A stretch of 64,000 nt of DNA. Source: Pseudomonas izuensis (GTDB taxonomy: Bacteria; Pseudomonadota; Gammaproteobacteria; Pseudomonadales; Pseudomonadaceae). Below are positions 9,651 to 19,651 of the stretch, one piece after another; within the stretch, counting starts at the first letter, position 1, and each line of letters starts with the position of its first letter. The stretch lies in assembly GCF_009861505.1 (NCBI RefSeq), contig NZ_WTFT01000009.1, positions 135,751 through 199,750 of the forward strand. Reading direction: 5' to 3'. The notes under the pieces are model-generated. The model saw only the letters and a program-made list of their open reading frames with translations. It was not told the DNA's origin and did no database searches. Made by a program: the position numbers and the translations under genes.

Positions 9651-9700
9651 TTAACGGTCTCCGCTGCACTGGGATCGTAGGTACAGTTGGGAGAGTTGAC

Positions 9701-9716
9701 TGCAAAGGTCGCGCCA
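9701..9716 (-). promoter_or_regulatory. Candidate sigma-54 promoter of fliK
   Basis: The minus strand reads TGGCGCG ACCT TTGCA, one mismatch from TGGCACG-N4-TTGCW with correct spacing. It lies in the hptB-fliK gap about 50 bases before the fliK start, so fliK can be expressed apart from the hsb genes. Confidence 0.82.
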
Positions 9717-9733
9717 GTTTTGCTCGAGTGTGA

Positions 9734-10102
9734 TCAATAAGGCCGAACTGTCGTGATGGCCGAGAGAGAACGCTGCCGTTCTTCTTCATAAAGTGGCCGG
9801 ACAAGGGCGAACTCACGGGCAACATCAGCGATCAGGGCTTCAATGCCTGAAAGGTTTCGCGCCTTGGCCCGTTGCTCCAGATCATGACACAGCCCGGCCA
9901 GGCGAGTGGCGCCCATGTTGCTGCTGCTGCCCTTGAAGCTGTGCGCGGTCTCGAGTATCTGCGTGGCGTCGGCCGCCACGGTCAATTGCTGCAACCGTTC
10001 TTCGGAGTCTGCGAGGAAGGTCTCGACCAATGTCGAAAACTCATCCTCCATGACGTCCCGCAACGCGCTCAGCACGTTTGGGTCCAGATGTGTGTCAGCC
10101 AC
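9734..10102 (-). CDS. hptB: Histidine phosphotransfer protein HptB
   Basis: 122 residues forming one Hpt four-helix domain. The phosphorylatable His54 sits in the motif AHSFKGSSSNMGA. In P. aeruginosa HptB relays phosphate from several hybrid sensor kinases (PA1611 group, RetS-linked) to HsbR, and thereby controls HsbA, FlgM and the biofilm/motility choice. It follows hsbR by 30 bases in the order hsbA-hsbR-hptB, the same order as PA3347-PA3346-PA3345. Confidence 0.92.
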   Translation of the reverse strand: MADTHLDPNVLSALRDVMEDEFSTLVETFLADSEERLQQLTVAADATQILETAHSFKGSSSNMGATRLAGLCHDLEQRAKARNLSGIEALIADVAREFALVRPLYEEERQRSLSAITTVRPY

Positions 10103-10132
10103 TTGTTCACTCCTTGATCAAGAATGCGCGGA

Positions 10133-11848
10133 TTATGCCAGAGCCTTCCAGAAAAACTCCACGCGGGCACTTCGACCATCGTCGGACCAACTGGCGTTAC
10201 GCCCCAACTGACGGATCAGACTGACGCCGCGTCCCGACAAACGGACAGGATCAATCGGACGCTCCATCACCCGATCGACATCAAATCCCACGCCGCTGTC
10301 CTCGACGCGTATCACCAGGCAACCACCCTCGCCTTGCGGCGTGACCTCCAGATGCACTCGCACATAACCGTCCTGCAGGTCGTCCAGACGTGAATTGCGC
10401 TGTTGGTAATAACGGGCGAAACCCGCGAGATCGCGCTTGAGGCTGGAATCCAGCCCCAACACGCCATGTTCCAGGGCGTTGGAGTACAGCTCTGCCAGAA
10501 CGCTGTACAAGGCCCCGCTCTGCGTCCGCAGACCGTGAACCTCGAGTAGCAGTTGCAACAGGTATGGCAGCGGATTGAAACGCTTGAGCGTGGCGGCACG
10601 AAACTCGAAGCTCACCGACCAATCCAGCGGACAGGACTGACCACTGTCGGAATAGACCGGAACGGGCGGACTCAGGTGAGCCGGATCCAACAGGCTGATT
10701 TCAACCATGCTGACATCGTCCCGGGCTTCACCGCGAAAATCCCGTAGCGCCTGCTCGATTTCCTCGAACAACGCATCGGGCTGACAATTGGCCGCGAACA
10801 CTCGCTGCAACCGCTGCACGCCAAACAGCTGATCATTGGCATCGCAGGTATCGATCACCCCGTCGGACAACAAAAACACCCGATCACCGAGCGCCATCGG
10901 AAACACTTCGGTGCGGTCATCAAAGGTTTGCGGGCTCAACACGCCAAGGGGCAAATGCCGGGCCGACAGCGGTGTGCGCTCCCCCGTGGCGATGCTGTGC
11001 AGATAGCCATCCGGCATGCCGCCGTTCCAGACCTCCACCGAGCGACGCTGGAAGCTCAGGCACAGCAGCGTTGCGCAACAGAACATGTCTACCGGCAGGA
11101 TGCGTTTGAGCTTGGCGTTCATCTCGCGCAGGGTTTCCGCCAACCCATAGCCCTTGGCAGTCATGCCGTAGAAGACTTCGGCCAGGGGCATCGCGCCAAC
11201 CGCAGCCGGCAAGCCATGGCCGGTAAAATCACCGAGCAGCACGTGCATGTCACCCGCCGGGGTGAACGCGGCCAGCAGCAAATCACCGTTGAACAGCGCA
11301 TAAGGCGATTGCAGATAGCGAATGTTGGGGGCATTCAGGCAGCCGGAATGGGCCACCTTGTCGAACACGGCCTTGGCCACCCGCTGCTCGTTGAGCAAAT
11401 AGTCGTGGTGCCGGGCGATCTGGTCACGCTGCTGCAGCACGGTCGCCTGCAGCCGCCGCAATCGGTCCATCGCCTTGATCTTGGCGGCGAGGATCACCTG
11501 GTTGTACGGTTTCGCCAGAAAGTCGTCACCCCCGACCTCCAGGCAACGGGCCAAGGCTTCGCTTTCGGACAGCGAGGTGAGAAAGATGATCGGTACCAGG
11601 GTTTCCCCGGCCAGTTCCTTGATCTGTCGGGCCGCTTCGAAACCATCCATCACCGGCATCATCGCGTCCATCAACACCAGTTGCGGGCGTTGCTGGCTAA
11701 ACGCCTCGACCGCTTCGGCACCGTTGGCAGCCGTCAGCACCTGATGGCCCTGGCGCCGGACGATACTCGACAACAGCATGCGATCAGCCGCGCTGTCTTC
11801 CGCGATCAATATCGTCAGCGATTCGAGTGCAGACTGCACGGCGATCAA
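10133..11848 (-). CDS. hsbR: Response regulator HsbR with PP2C phosphatase and anti-sigma kinase domains
   Basis: 571 residues in three parts. The first is a receiver domain (about 12-130) with acceptor Asp61 (LVLMDAMMPVMDG). The second is a SpoIIE/PP2C-type phosphatase (about 190-390; GDFTGHGLPAAVG and LLSDGVID motifs). The third is a C-terminal RsbW-like histidine-kinase fold (about 440-571; LAELYSNALEHG N-box). In the family it switches HsbA between phosphorylated and free states under HptB control. The start is TTG at 11848 overlapping the hsbA stop (TTGA); no ribosome site is visible, so translation is probably coupled. A GTG at 11839 is the alternative. Confidence 0.92.
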   Translation of the reverse strand: MIAVQSALESLTILIAEDSAADRMLLSSIVRRQGHQVLTAANGAEAVEAFSQQRPQLVLMDAMMPVMDGFEAARQIKELAGETLVPIIFLTSLSESEALARCLEVGGDDFLAKPYNQVILAAKIKAMDRLRRLQATVLQQRDQIARHHDYLLNEQRVAKAVFDKVAHSGCLNAPNIRYLQSPYALFNGDLLLAAFTPAGDMHVLLGDFTGHGLPAAVGAMPLAEVFYGMTAKGYGLAETLREMNAKLKRILPVDMFCCATLLCLSFQRRSVEVWNGGMPDGYLHSIATGERTPLSARHLPLGVLSPQTFDDRTEVFPMALGDRVFLLSDGVIDTCDANDQLFGVQRLQRVFAANCQPDALFEEIEQALRDFRGEARDDVSMVEISLLDPAHLSPPVPVYSDSGQSCPLDWSVSFEFRAATLKRFNPLPYLLQLLLEVHGLRTQSGALYSVLAELYSNALEHGVLGLDSSLKRDLAGFARYYQQRNSRLDDLQDGYVRVHLEVTPQGEGGCLVIRVEDSGVGFDVDRVMERPIDPVRLSGRGVSLIRQLGRNASWSDDGRSARVEFFWKALA

Positions 11849-12144
11849 CTGATGTCGAACAGTTTGTCGAAATTGGAGATAGCGAGGATTTTCCTCACGT
11901 CGGAACTGCTGTTGACCACGCGGATATCGGCGTCGTCGCCGCCGGCGTGATCGCGCAACAGCAGCAGCATGCCCAATGCGGAACTGTCGAGGTAGGTCGC
12001 CTCTTTCAGGTCGATCACGACCTCTGCGAGATCCTTGTCTTCGTAGGACTCTCGAAATTCCTGGTGCTTGGCGAAATCGAATCGTCCCTTGACCGATATC
12101 GTCAGTTTTTGCCCATCCGGGGAGATTTCAGAAATGACTGACAT
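11845..12144 (-). CDS. hsbA: Anti-anti-sigma factor HsbA (STAS domain)
   Basis: 99 residues comprising a single STAS domain. The phosphorylation loop reads YLDSSALGM, with Ser54/Ser55 as the candidate acceptor. In P. aeruginosa unphosphorylated HsbA binds the anti-sigma factor FlgM and frees FliA for swimming, whereas phosphorylated HsbA partners with the diguanylate cyclase HsbD. It is first in hsbA-hsbR-hptB, 110 bases after fliJ; no convincing promoter was recognised in that gap. Confidence 0.92.
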   Translation of the reverse strand: MSVISEISPDGQKLTISVKGRFDFAKHQEFRESYEDKDLAEVVIDLKEATYLDSSALGMLLLLRDHAGGDDADIRVVNSSSDVRKILAISNFDKLFDIS

Positions 12145-12254
12145 GTCGTGGCGTCCTTGTCATGGGTAAACCTGCTTGTACAAGGTTTAGCAGTTGGTAG
12201 AGGTTGGGGCAAGGTTCGAAATTTGTGGTGCCCGCGATGAACGATAACGCGGAC

Positions 12255-12704
12255 TCAATACTGACTCTGACGCGGCAAGCGCTGGGACAATTCATCCAGC
12301 AGCTTCTGCTCGCGCTTGTCCTCCAGCGCCCGCGCTTCATCCATGTACCGCTGAACCAGCTTGCGCAAGCCTTCGACCCGGGCGAACGCCTGCTGCCAAG
12401 TGTCCCGCGCCTTGTTCAGGTTGTTCTGGTGCCAGGCTAGGCTCTGGCGCTGCTGATCGATGGCCGTGCCCAATTGTGCGAGGAAACCCTGATACCCCAG
12501 CAGCCATTGGCCCGATACGCCGCCGCTGCCGCGTACGATCCACTGTTCCTGATAGTCGAGACGAAAGGCTTCGAGGTCGTCTAGCTTGCTTTGCGCCAGA
12601 CGCACCTGCCCCTGGAAATGACCCAGGCGCTGGACCGCGGTTTTCTCGGCCTTCTCGGCCATTTCCACCACGGGCGCCAGGCGCCCTGCCCGAGTCTGGG
12701 CCAT
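12255..12704 (-). CDS. fliJ: Flagellar export chaperone/stalk protein FliJ
   Basis: 149 residues, almost entirely predicted alpha-helical coiled coil (MAQTRAGRLAPVVEMAEKAE to the C-terminus), charged, with no membrane segment. FliJ forms the central stalk of the FliI hexamer and links it to FlhA. It follows fliI by 6 bases and ends the fliEFGHIJ run. FliJ sequences diverge widely, so the call depends on coiled-coil nature and position. Confidence 0.93.
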   Translation of the reverse strand: MAQTRAGRLAPVVEMAEKAEKTAVQRLGHFQGQVRLAQSKLDDLEAFRLDYQEQWIVRGSGGVSGQWLLGYQGFLAQLGTAIDQQRQSLAWHQNNLNKARDTWQQAFARVEGLRKLVQRYMDEARALEDKREQKLLDELSQRLPRQSQY

Positions 12705-12710
12705 GATCGG

Positions 12711-14069
12711 TTAACCGCCCGCCGCAGGCGCGAAGATCGACGCGAGATACGCTTCGCTTTCGCCCAGGCTGATGCTGTCGTTGAGGCCCTGACGCAGGTA
12801 CTTGACCAGTTGCGGTTGCAGGGAAATCGCCAGGTCGGTTTCGCGATCCCCGCCGGCGACGTAGGCGCCAACACTGATCAGGTCCCGGCTCTGCTGATAG
12901 CGCGACCACAATTGCTTGAAATACTGCGCGCGGGTCATGTGCTCCGGCGACACCACCGCCGGCATGACCCGGCTGATGGACGCCTCGATATCGATGGCCG
13001 GGTAGTGCCCTTCCTCGGCCAGCCGCCGCGACAGCACGATGTGCCCGTCGAGCACGCCTCGCGCCGAGTCGGCAATCGGGTCCTGCTGGTCATCGCCTTC
13101 GGACAGCACGGTATAGAACGCGGTGATCGAACCGCCGCCCTTCTCGGCATTGCCGGCCCGTTCCACCAGTTTCGGCAACTTGGCGAACACCGACGGCGGA
13201 TAGCCCTTGGTTGCCGGCGGCTCGCCGATGGCCAGGGCGATTTCCCGCTGGGCCTGGGCGAAACGGGTCAGCGAATCCATCAGCAACAGGACGTTTTTGC
13301 CCTTGTCGCGGAAATACTCGGCGATACGCGTGCAGTACATGGCCGCGCGCAGACGCATCAGCGGCGCATCGTCCGCCGGCGATGCCACCACCACCGAACG
13401 CTTGAGCCCTTCTTCACCGAGGATGTGCTCGATGAATTCTTTAACTTCACGACCCCGCTCACCGATCAGCCCGACGACGATAATGTCGGCCTCGGTAAAG
13501 CGGGTCATCATGCCCAGCAACACGGATTTACCGACACCGGTACCGGCAAACAAACCAAGCCGCTGGCCGCGACCGACCGTCAACATCCCGTTGATGCAAC
13601 GGATGCCCACGTCCAGCGGCTCACTGATCGGCTCGCGCTTGAGCGGGTTAATGGTCGGGCCGTCCATCGGCACCCAATCCTCGGCCTTCATCCCGCCCTT
13701 GCCGTCCAGCGCACGACCGGCGCCATCGAGCACCCGCCCGAGCATGCTCATGCCCATGGGCAAGCGACCACTGTCCAACAGCGGGACCACCCGGGCGCCG
13801 GGCGCAATACCGGCAACACTGCCGACCGGCATCAGGAAGACCTTACTGCCAGAGAAGCCCATGACTTCGGCTTCGACCTGCACTGGGTGATAGCTGTCGT
13901 CGTTGATGACCATGCAGCGACTGCCCATGGCCGCGCGCAAGCCTTCGGCTTCGAGGGTCAGGCCGACCATGCGCAGCAGGCGGCCTTCGAGGATCGGTGC
14001 GCCTTCCAATTGCGTGGCCTCGGCATAACTGCTTAGGCGCTTGGCGAAACTGGTGCGTTCAAGGCGCAT
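12711..14069 (-). CDS. fliI: Flagellum-specific export ATPase FliI
   Basis: 452 residues from ATG at 14069 ([12 protein letters not shown]), preferred over an in-frame ATG at 14111 because it matches the conserved family start and leaves only an 11-base overlap with fliH. It has the Walker A motif GTGVGKS, the Walker B region [15 protein letters not shown], and the F1/T3SS ATPase signature near the C-terminus. FliI hexamers use ATP to release chaperones and feed substrates to the export gate. Confidence 0.97.
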   Translation of the reverse strand: MRLERTSFAKRLSSYAEATQLEGAPILEGRLLRMVGLTLEAEGLRAAMGSRCMVINDDSYHPVQVEAEVMGFSGSKVFLMPVGSVAGIAPGARVVPLLDSGRLPMGMSMLGRVLDGAGRALDGKGGMKAEDWVPMDGPTINPLKREPISEPLDVGIRCINGMLTVGRGQRLGLFAGTGVGKSVLLGMMTRFTEADIIVVGLIGERGREVKEFIEHILGEEGLKRSVVVASPADDAPLMRLRAAMYCTRIAEYFRDKGKNVLLLMDSLTRFAQAQREIALAIGEPPATKGYPPSVFAKLPKLVERAGNAEKGGGSITAFYTVLSEGDDQQDPIADSARGVLDGHIVLSRRLAEEGHYPAIDIEASISRVMPAVVSPEHMTRAQYFKQLWSRYQQSRDLISVGAYVAGGDRETDLAISLQPQLVKYLRQGLNDSISLGESEAYLASIFAPAAGG

Positions 14070-14844
14070 CGGGAATGTCCGCGGCCGGCTTGCTTTCGAT
14101 GGGCAGTTCAAGGCTCACGTCCGGCGCGGCCGGGTGCAGTGCCTGTTCGTGCAACTGATCGAACAGCTTGTCCATCACCCGCACGACGCGGGTCTCCACC
14201 GTGGCATCGATCCGGCTGTGCTCGGTCTCGACCCGGCAGCCACCCGGCAACAGCGCCTCGTCCTCGACGATGCGCCAGGTTTCTTCATGGCGCTCGCGCA
14301 GGGCTTTGACCTGTTGGAAATCCTGCGGATTGATGTACAGCCGCACATTGCCCACGCCCAACGGCAGCAGCTTGAGGGCTTCGCGCATGACGTGTTCGAT
14401 CTGGGTCGAGTCGATGGCCAGTTCGCGCTGGATCACCTGTTTGGTGATGTGCTGCACGAGGTCGACCAGGGACTTTTCAATCAGTGTGTCCTGTTCGGCG
14501 ATGGGCTCGAACAGGTGCGCCATCAATTGCTCAAGCCCCGCGATCTTGGCCGCCAACGCCACTTCGGCTTCCTGGCGAACCTTGAGCGTGGTGCTGTGGA
14601 ATCCCTCTTTCTCGCCCACCGCGAAACCTTCGTTGTAGGCTTCCTGGCGAATGCTTTCGAGTTCTTCGAGGGTCAGTGGCTGGACTTCCTCCAGCGGCAC
14701 TTCTTCCATTTCCGGCGGTTCGGGTTCCGGCTCCGGCTCCGGCTCGGGTGCCGGCGGGTCGAAGCTGGGCAGCGCCCAGGTATCGAAACCACTGACATCC
14801 CTGGCCCGGATCAGGTCAGTGGGTTCATCATCATGCTTGGCCAT
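14059..14844 (-). CDS. fliH: Flagellar export ATPase regulator FliH
   Basis: 261 residues. A Glu/Pro-rich tract ([11 protein letters not shown], about residues 33-43) precedes a long helical coiled coil and the C-terminal FliH/V-ATPase E-subunit-like domain. FliH dimers hold FliI, regulate its ATPase and bind FliN at the C-ring. Its end overlaps fliI by 11 bases. The acidic repeat lies in the variable N-terminal part of the family. Confidence 0.95.
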   Translation of the reverse strand: MAKHDDEPTDLIRARDVSGFDTWALPSFDPPAPEPEPEPEPEPPEMEEVPLEEVQPLTLEELESIRQEAYNEGFAVGEKEGFHSTTLKVRQEAEVALAAKIAGLEQLMAHLFEPIAEQDTLIEKSLVDLVQHITKQVIQRELAIDSTQIEHVMREALKLLPLGVGNVRLYINPQDFQQVKALRERHEETWRIVEDEALLPGGCRVETEHSRIDATVETRVVRVMDKLFDQLHEQALHPAAPDVSLELPIESKPAADIPDAP

Positions 14845-14848
14845 GGTG

Positions 14849-15868
14849 TTAAATCATTTCCTCGCCGCCTTTGCCGCCGAGAACGATTTCTCCGGCTTCG
14901 GCCATACGACGGGCGATGGTGAGGATTTCCTTCTGCGCGGTTTCCACGTCGCTGACGCGAACCGGGCCCTTGGCTTCGAGGTCGTCGCGCAACAGTTCGG
15001 CCGCACGCTTGGACATGTTCTTGAAGATCTTCTCTTTGACGTTTTCGTCCGAACCCTTGAGGGCCAGCACCAGCACGTCGGAGGACACTTCGCGCAGCAA
15101 TGCCTGGATACCGCGATCGTCGACGTCGGCCAGGTTGTTGAACACGAACATGAGGTCTTCGATCTGACCGGACAGGTCTTCGTCGACTTCGCGGATCGAG
15201 TCCATGAGCTGGCCTTCGATCGAGCTGTCGAGGAAGTTCATGATGTCGGCCGCGCGCTTGATACCACCCAGGGTGGTGCGCGAGGCATTCGAGTTGCCGG
15301 AGAACTGCTTCTCGAGAATCTGGTTGAGTTCTTTCAAGGCAGCCGGCTGTACGGTGTTGAGCGAGGACACCCGCAAAATGATGTCCAGGCGCACCTTGTG
15401 GTCGAAGTTGCCGAGCACTTCGCCGGCCTGGTCCGGATCGAGATACGCCACCACGATCGCCTGGATCTGCGGGTGTTCGTAACGGATCACATCGGCGACG
15501 GCGCGCGGTTCCATCCATTTCAGGCTGTCGAGACCGCTGGTGTTGCCACCCAGCAGGATGCGGTCGATCAGGCCGTTGGCCTTGTCTTCACCCAGGGCCT
15601 GGGTGAGCATTTTGCGCACGTAATCATCGGAGCCGACGCCCAGGCTGGTCTGGTCGCCGACGATGTCGACGAACTCGCTCATCACCTGCTCGACCTGCTC
15701 GCGGTGCACGTTACCCATCTGGGCCATGGCCACGCCTACACGCTGGACCTCTTTGGGTCCCATGTGGCGCAGCACCTGGGCGGCGTCGGTAGAACCCAGG
15801 GACAGCAGCAAAATCGCGGCTTTGTCGACCTTGGTCAGTTTGGCGGCAATGGCTCGGTTATCACTCAT
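14849..15868 (-). CDS. fliG: Flagellar motor switch protein FliG
   Basis: 339 residues with the three FliG parts in order: an N-terminal FliF-binding domain, an armadillo-like middle domain (EHPQ motif region, about 125-135), and a C-terminal torque domain with the charged helix that meets the stator (FVFNNLADVDDRGIQALLREV, about 240-260). It begins within the last codons of fliF (8-base overlap). Confidence 0.97.
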   Translation of the reverse strand: MSDNRAIAAKLTKVDKAAILLLSLGSTDAAQVLRHMGPKEVQRVGVAMAQMGNVHREQVEQVMSEFVDIVGDQTSLGVGSDDYVRKMLTQALGEDKANGLIDRILLGGNTSGLDSLKWMEPRAVADVIRYEHPQIQAIVVAYLDPDQAGEVLGNFDHKVRLDIILRVSSLNTVQPAALKELNQILEKQFSGNSNASRTTLGGIKRAADIMNFLDSSIEGQLMDSIREVDEDLSGQIEDLMFVFNNLADVDDRGIQALLREVSSDVLVLALKGSDENVKEKIFKNMSKRAAELLRDDLEAKGPVRVSDVETAQKEILTIARRMAEAGEIVLGGKGGEEMI

Positions 15869-17648
15869 CTGCGTTAATCCACTCTTTCACGACCTGGGCC
15901 ACACGACCCGGGTCTTCAGCCACCAGACTCTTGATTGCGTTCAACTGAGCGTCATAACCTTCGCTCGGGCTCGGCAGCAGGATACTGGTCGGGCCACCGA
16001 GGCTGACGCGGTCGTTGGCCAGTTCGCCGTCCAGGCCGCCCATGCCACCCAGTTCGACGTCGCTGCCGATACCCGCCAGCTGCTTGCCTTTGCCGCCACC
16101 GGTGATGTTGTTGAGCACCGGACGCAGCACGCCGAACACCAGCACCAGAATGAACAAGACGCCCAGCACTTGCTTGACGATGTCCCAGAACCACGGCTGG
16201 GAGTAGAACGGAATGTCGGCAATCACTTCGCCACGGTCGGCGGAGAACGGCATGTTGATCACGCTGACGCTGTCGCCACGGCTGGCGTCGAAACCGACCG
16301 CATCCTGGACCAGGCGGGTGAAGCGCGCCAGTTCATCGGTGGTCCATGGCGCGCGGGTGGTTTCGCCATTGGCCGGGTTGACCTTGACCTGATCATCCAC
16401 CACCACCGACACCGACAGGCGATTCAAACGGCCCTGCTGCTGCTTGGTGTGGCTGATGGAACGGTCGAGTTCGAAGTTCTTGGTCGATTGGGAACGCTTG
16501 TCCGCCGGGTACGGCGCCAGCATTGGCTGACCGGTGGCCGGGTCCATGATTTGCTGGCCGTTGGCATCGATCAATGGCTGGCCTGGCTGCACCATGCCCG
16601 CCGACGCTGTGGCGCCACCGGTGGTTTGCGGCGCGGAAGCCGGCGACGGTGGCTGGTTGCTCAAGGCACCCGGCACACCTTGCGGGCCATTGCTGGCGGT
16701 GCGCTGTTCATTGACCGACTGCTCGCTGCGCAACGCCGGTTGGTCCGGGTTGAACTGCTCGGAGGTCGATTCGACGGCACTGAAGTCTACATCGGCAGAC
16801 ACTTCAGCCTTGTAGCGGTCGTTGCCCAACACCGGTTGCAGGATGTTGTGCACACGCTGGGTGAGCATGCTTTCCATGCGACGGCTGTAGTCGAATTGCT
16901 TGCCGGCCATGGTCAGTTCGGAGTTCTCCGCCTGATCGGAGAGCAAGTTGCCCTTCTGGTCGACCACGGTGATCTGCGACTTGCTGAGTTCGGGAACGCT
17001 GGTCGCCACCAGGTTGATGATGGCCACGACCTGGCCTGGCTCCAGCGAACGACCGGAATAGAGTTCAACCAGAACCGAAGCGCTTGGCTTGCGCTCATCG
17101 CGCACGAACACCGAACTCTTCGGAATCGCCAGGTGCACGCGAGCACCCTTGACGTTGTTCAAACTGGAGATGGTCCGGGCCAGTTCGCCTTCGAGGCCAC
17201 GGCGATAACGGGTGGCTTCCATGAACTGGCTGGTACCCAGGCCCTGGTCCTTGTCGAGAATCTCGAAACCGATGTTGCCGTCGCTGGGAGTGACACCAGC
17301 GGCCGCCAGTTTCAGGCGCGCACGGGACAAATCATCGGCCTTGACCAGCAAGGCACCGGAATTGGGTTCTACGGTATAGGGAATATCGGCAGAGGCCAGG
17401 GTGTCCATGACCTGTTTGGCGTCCATACCGGCAAGGCTGCCGTACAGGGGACGGTAGTCCGGTTGCTGGGACCACAACACCACGGCAAAGCCAATCGCCA
17501 CGCTCGCGGCCAGGCCGACCAACAGGCCCACCTGACGCAACATGGTCATCTCGGAAAGGTTTTCCAGGAAAGACAACCCGAACAGCGGCGGTTTGCCGTC
17601 TATCGGTGTGGCCTTGGCCGGAACGTTATCGGCGACTGCTTCTGCCAT
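15861..17648 (-). CDS. fliF: Flagellar MS-ring protein FliF
   Basis: 595 residues. A membrane helix near residues 40-62 is followed by YscJ/FliF periplasmic ring-building domains, a low-complexity Pro/Ser/Gly insert (about 320-370), and a second membrane helix (about 490-512, VLGVLFILVLVFGVL). The cytoplasmic tail binds FliG. FliF forms the MS ring on which the basal body is built. It follows fliE by 15 bases and overlaps fliG. Confidence 0.97.
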   Translation of the reverse strand: MAEAVADNVPAKATPIDGKPPLFGLSFLENLSEMTMLRQVGLLVGLAASVAIGFAVVLWSQQPDYRPLYGSLAGMDAKQVMDTLASADIPYTVEPNSGALLVKADDLSRARLKLAAAGVTPSDGNIGFEILDKDQGLGTSQFMEATRYRRGLEGELARTISSLNNVKGARVHLAIPKSSVFVRDERKPSASVLVELYSGRSLEPGQVVAIINLVATSVPELSKSQITVVDQKGNLLSDQAENSELTMAGKQFDYSRRMESMLTQRVHNILQPVLGNDRYKAEVSADVDFSAVESTSEQFNPDQPALRSEQSVNEQRTASNGPQGVPGALSNQPPSPASAPQTTGGATASAGMVQPGQPLIDANGQQIMDPATGQPMLAPYPADKRSQSTKNFELDRSISHTKQQQGRLNRLSVSVVVDDQVKVNPANGETTRAPWTTDELARFTRLVQDAVGFDASRGDSVSVINMPFSADRGEVIADIPFYSQPWFWDIVKQVLGVLFILVLVFGVLRPVLNNITGGGKGKQLAGIGSDVELGGMGGLDGELANDRVSLGGPTSILLPSPSEGYDAQLNAIKSLVAEDPGRVAQVVKEWINADE

Positions 17649-17663
17649 GACTCAATCTCGTCC

Positions 17664-17993
17664 TTAAACCGGCATCTGCATGATGTCTTGGTAAGCCTGA
17701 ACCAGCTTGTTGCGTACTTGGGTCAACGCCTGAAAAGACACACTGGCCTTCTGCGAGGAAATCATCACGTCCGTCAGGTCGACGCCGCTCTTGCCGATTT
17801 CGAAGGCATTGGCCAACTGACTGGACGCCTGCTGGGTATCGTTCACTTTATTGACGGCCTGGCCGAGCATGTCGGAAAAGCTGCTGCCATTCAGTTCAGG
17901 GACGGCGGCAGTCGATTTCGGCGCAGACATCGCATCCATTTGCATGGAACGCATGTCCAGCATCAACCGATTGAATTCAATACCTTGGCTCAT
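17664..17993 (-). CDS. fliE: Flagellar hook-basal body complex protein FliE
   Basis: 109 residues from ATG at 17993 ([12 protein letters not shown]), the conserved family start; an in-frame ATG at 18047 would add 18 unrelated residues. FliE is a small helical rod-base protein connecting the MS ring and the rod, exported early. It is the first gene of the fliEFGHIJ transcript, with a sigma-54-type promoter about 80 bases upstream. Confidence 0.95.
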   Translation of the reverse strand: MSQGIEFNRLMLDMRSMQMDAMSAPKSTAAVPELNGSSFSDMLGQAVNKVNDTQQASSQLANAFEIGKSGVDLTDVMISSQKASVSFQALTQVRNKLVQAYQDIMQMPV

Positions 17994-18070
17994 GGTCTCT
18001 CTCTTTGACGAAGCTACGTCGATGGCGACCCGCAATTTTTTTGACACTCACTCGGCGGGTAGTGAGGTGT

Positions 18071-18087
18071 TAGCAACAAGGGTGCCA
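18071..18087 (-). promoter_or_regulatory. Candidate sigma-54 promoter of fliEFGHIJ
   Basis: The minus strand reads TGGCACC CTTG TTGCT, one mismatch from the TGGCACG-N4-TTGCW consensus. The predicted transcript starts about 65 bases before fliE. FleR is the expected activator by comparison with P. aeruginosa. Confidence 0.88.
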
Positions 18088-18155
18088 GCTCCGTGGCTGC
18101 GTCCTACAAAAGCCATTCGCTGCGTTGCCATGACCGTGAATTGCCGCAAATCCAT

Positions 18156-18244
18156 TGTGGGAGCGAGCCTGCTCGCGAAGGCGGTGTGACAGACACACAA
18201 ATGTCGACTGACATTCCCTCTTCGCGAGCAGGCTCGCTCCCACA
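18156..18244. repeat. Paired inverted REP element (REPIN), fleR-fliE spacer
   Basis: The 25-base arms, beginning TGTGGGAGCGAGCCTGCTCG at 18156, are exact inverted copies (18156-18180 and 18220-18244) around a 39-base loop. The element lies between the fleR stop and the fliE promoter. Mechanistically it is a non-autonomous REP pair of the kind spread by RAYT transposases. Confidence 0.92.
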
Positions 18245-18266
18245 GTGGTTTGACCAGCGTCAACTT

Positions 18267-19646
18267 TCAGGTGGCGAACAGGTAGGCTTCCACGTCCATT
18301 CCGGCGTCGCGCATCTGTGCCAGCTTGTAACGCAAGGTCCTTGGGCTGATGCCAAGCTTTTGCGCGGCCTCCTTGCGGCGGCCACGCTCGGTGCGCAGGG
18401 TGTCAATAATCATCTGGAACTCGCGGCGACGCAGGTCATCGCCCAATGCCCCGGCAGATTCGGCTTCAACCTCCACGGCCCGCGCCGGCACGAGTGTCGG
18501 CAACGGCGCACAGGCAACCGGCCCGGACAGACAGAAATCCTGGGGCTGGATCAAACCGCCCTGCTGCAGGATCAATGCGCGCTGAATCGCGTTGTCCAGC
18601 TCGCGCACATTCCCTGGCCACGGATACCCGATCAGGCACGCCTGCGCCTCGGGTGACAACCGTGCCGCGGCATGCTTCATTTTATTGACGTGTTTGGCCA
18701 GCAGGCGCTCGGCCAGCGGCAGGATGTCGGCGGTGCGCTCGCGCAGCGGACGCCAGGCCAGCGGAAACACCGACAGGCGATAGTAGAGGTCTTCACGGAA
18801 ACGCCCCGCTGCCACTTCACCGGCCAGGTCACGGTTGGTGGTCGCGACCACGCGAATGTCCAGGGCGATCGGCTTGCGCGCCCCTACCCGCTCGACCTCG
18901 CGCTCTTGCAGCACACGCAGCAGTTTGGCTTGCAGGCCGAGGGGCATTTCGGAAATTTCATCGAGCAGGAGGGTCCCGCCATCGGCTTGTTCGAACTTGC
19001 CGGCCTGCGCCGCGATGGCGCCGGTGAACGAACCTTTTTCGTGACCGAACAGCGTGGCCTCCAGCATGTTGTCCGGGATGGCCGCACAGTTGATCGCGAT
19101 GAACGGCTGGCTCGCACGATGGGAGTGCTGGTGGATGTAGCGCGCCAGCACCTCCTTGCCCGTCCCGGATTCGCCGGAGATCAACACCGTGGAATCACTG
19201 CGCGCCACCCGCGCGGCCAATTCCAGCAGTTGCGCACTGGCCGATTCGAAGGCTACCGGCCCTTCGCTGTCGGCGGTGCCGAGGCTGCCCAGGGCATGGC
19301 GCGCGACCAGATCGAGCAAGGCCCTGGGCTCGAACGGCTTGACCAGATAATCCGCCGCGCCCTGGCGCATCGCATCCACTGCCCGCTCCACGGCACCGTG
19401 AGCCGTCATCAACAACACCGGCAGTTGCGGCTGGCGCGCCCGCAGCAAGGCAAGCAACTGATGACCATCCATGCCCGGCATGTTGACGTCGCTGACCACC
19501 AGATTGAACGCTTCGGTTTCGACCGCGACCAAGGCCTCTTCTGCCGAACCAACACTTTTGTAATCGTGGCCGGCGAGCAACAGCGTATCGGCCAGAGCTT
19601 CGCGCAACGCCCGGTCATCCTCGACCAGTAGAACCTTGATACCCAT
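18267..19646 (-). CDS. fleR: Sigma-54-dependent response regulator FleR
   Basis: 459 residues from ATG at 19646 ([11 protein letters not shown]); a longer in-frame reading to 19874 runs into fleS and is not used. It has a receiver domain with Asp53 and Lys103, an AAA+ domain with Walker A GESGTGKE (158-165) and a GSFTGA loop (205-210) that contacts sigma-54, and a C-terminal Fis-type helix-turn-helix ([19 protein letters not shown]). FleR with FleS turns on class III flagellar genes. It begins 5 bases after the fleS stop. Confidence 0.96.
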   Translation of the reverse strand: MGIKVLLVEDDRALREALADTLLLAGHDYKSVGSAEEALVAVETEAFNLVVSDVNMPGMDGHQLLALLRARQPQLPVLLMTAHGAVERAVDAMRQGAADYLVKPFEPRALLDLVARHALGSLGTADSEGPVAFESASAQLLELAARVARSDSTVLISGESGTGKEVLARYIHQHSHRASQPFIAINCAAIPDNMLEATLFGHEKGSFTGAIAAQAGKFEQADGGTLLLDEISEMPLGLQAKLLRVLQEREVERVGARKPIALDIRVVATTNRDLAGEVAAGRFREDLYYRLSVFPLAWRPLRERTADILPLAERLLAKHVNKMKHAAARLSPEAQACLIGYPWPGNVRELDNAIQRALILQQGGLIQPQDFCLSGPVACAPLPTLVPARAVEVEAESAGALGDDLRRREFQMIIDTLRTERGRRKEAAQKLGISPRTLRYKLAQMRDAGMDVEAYLFAT

Positions 19647-19651
19647 GACCT

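Noticed and set aside
12145..12254. Promoter or hairpin AAACCT...AGGTTT in the fliJ-hsbA gap
   Set aside because: Arms are only six bases with mismatched flanks and no sigma-54, sigma-28 or clear sigma-70 pattern was found.
15663..18008. 781-codon open frame on the plus strand opposite fliG-fliF-fliE
   Set aside because: Antisense shadow of fliF and neighbours; composition and lack of motifs argue against a gene.
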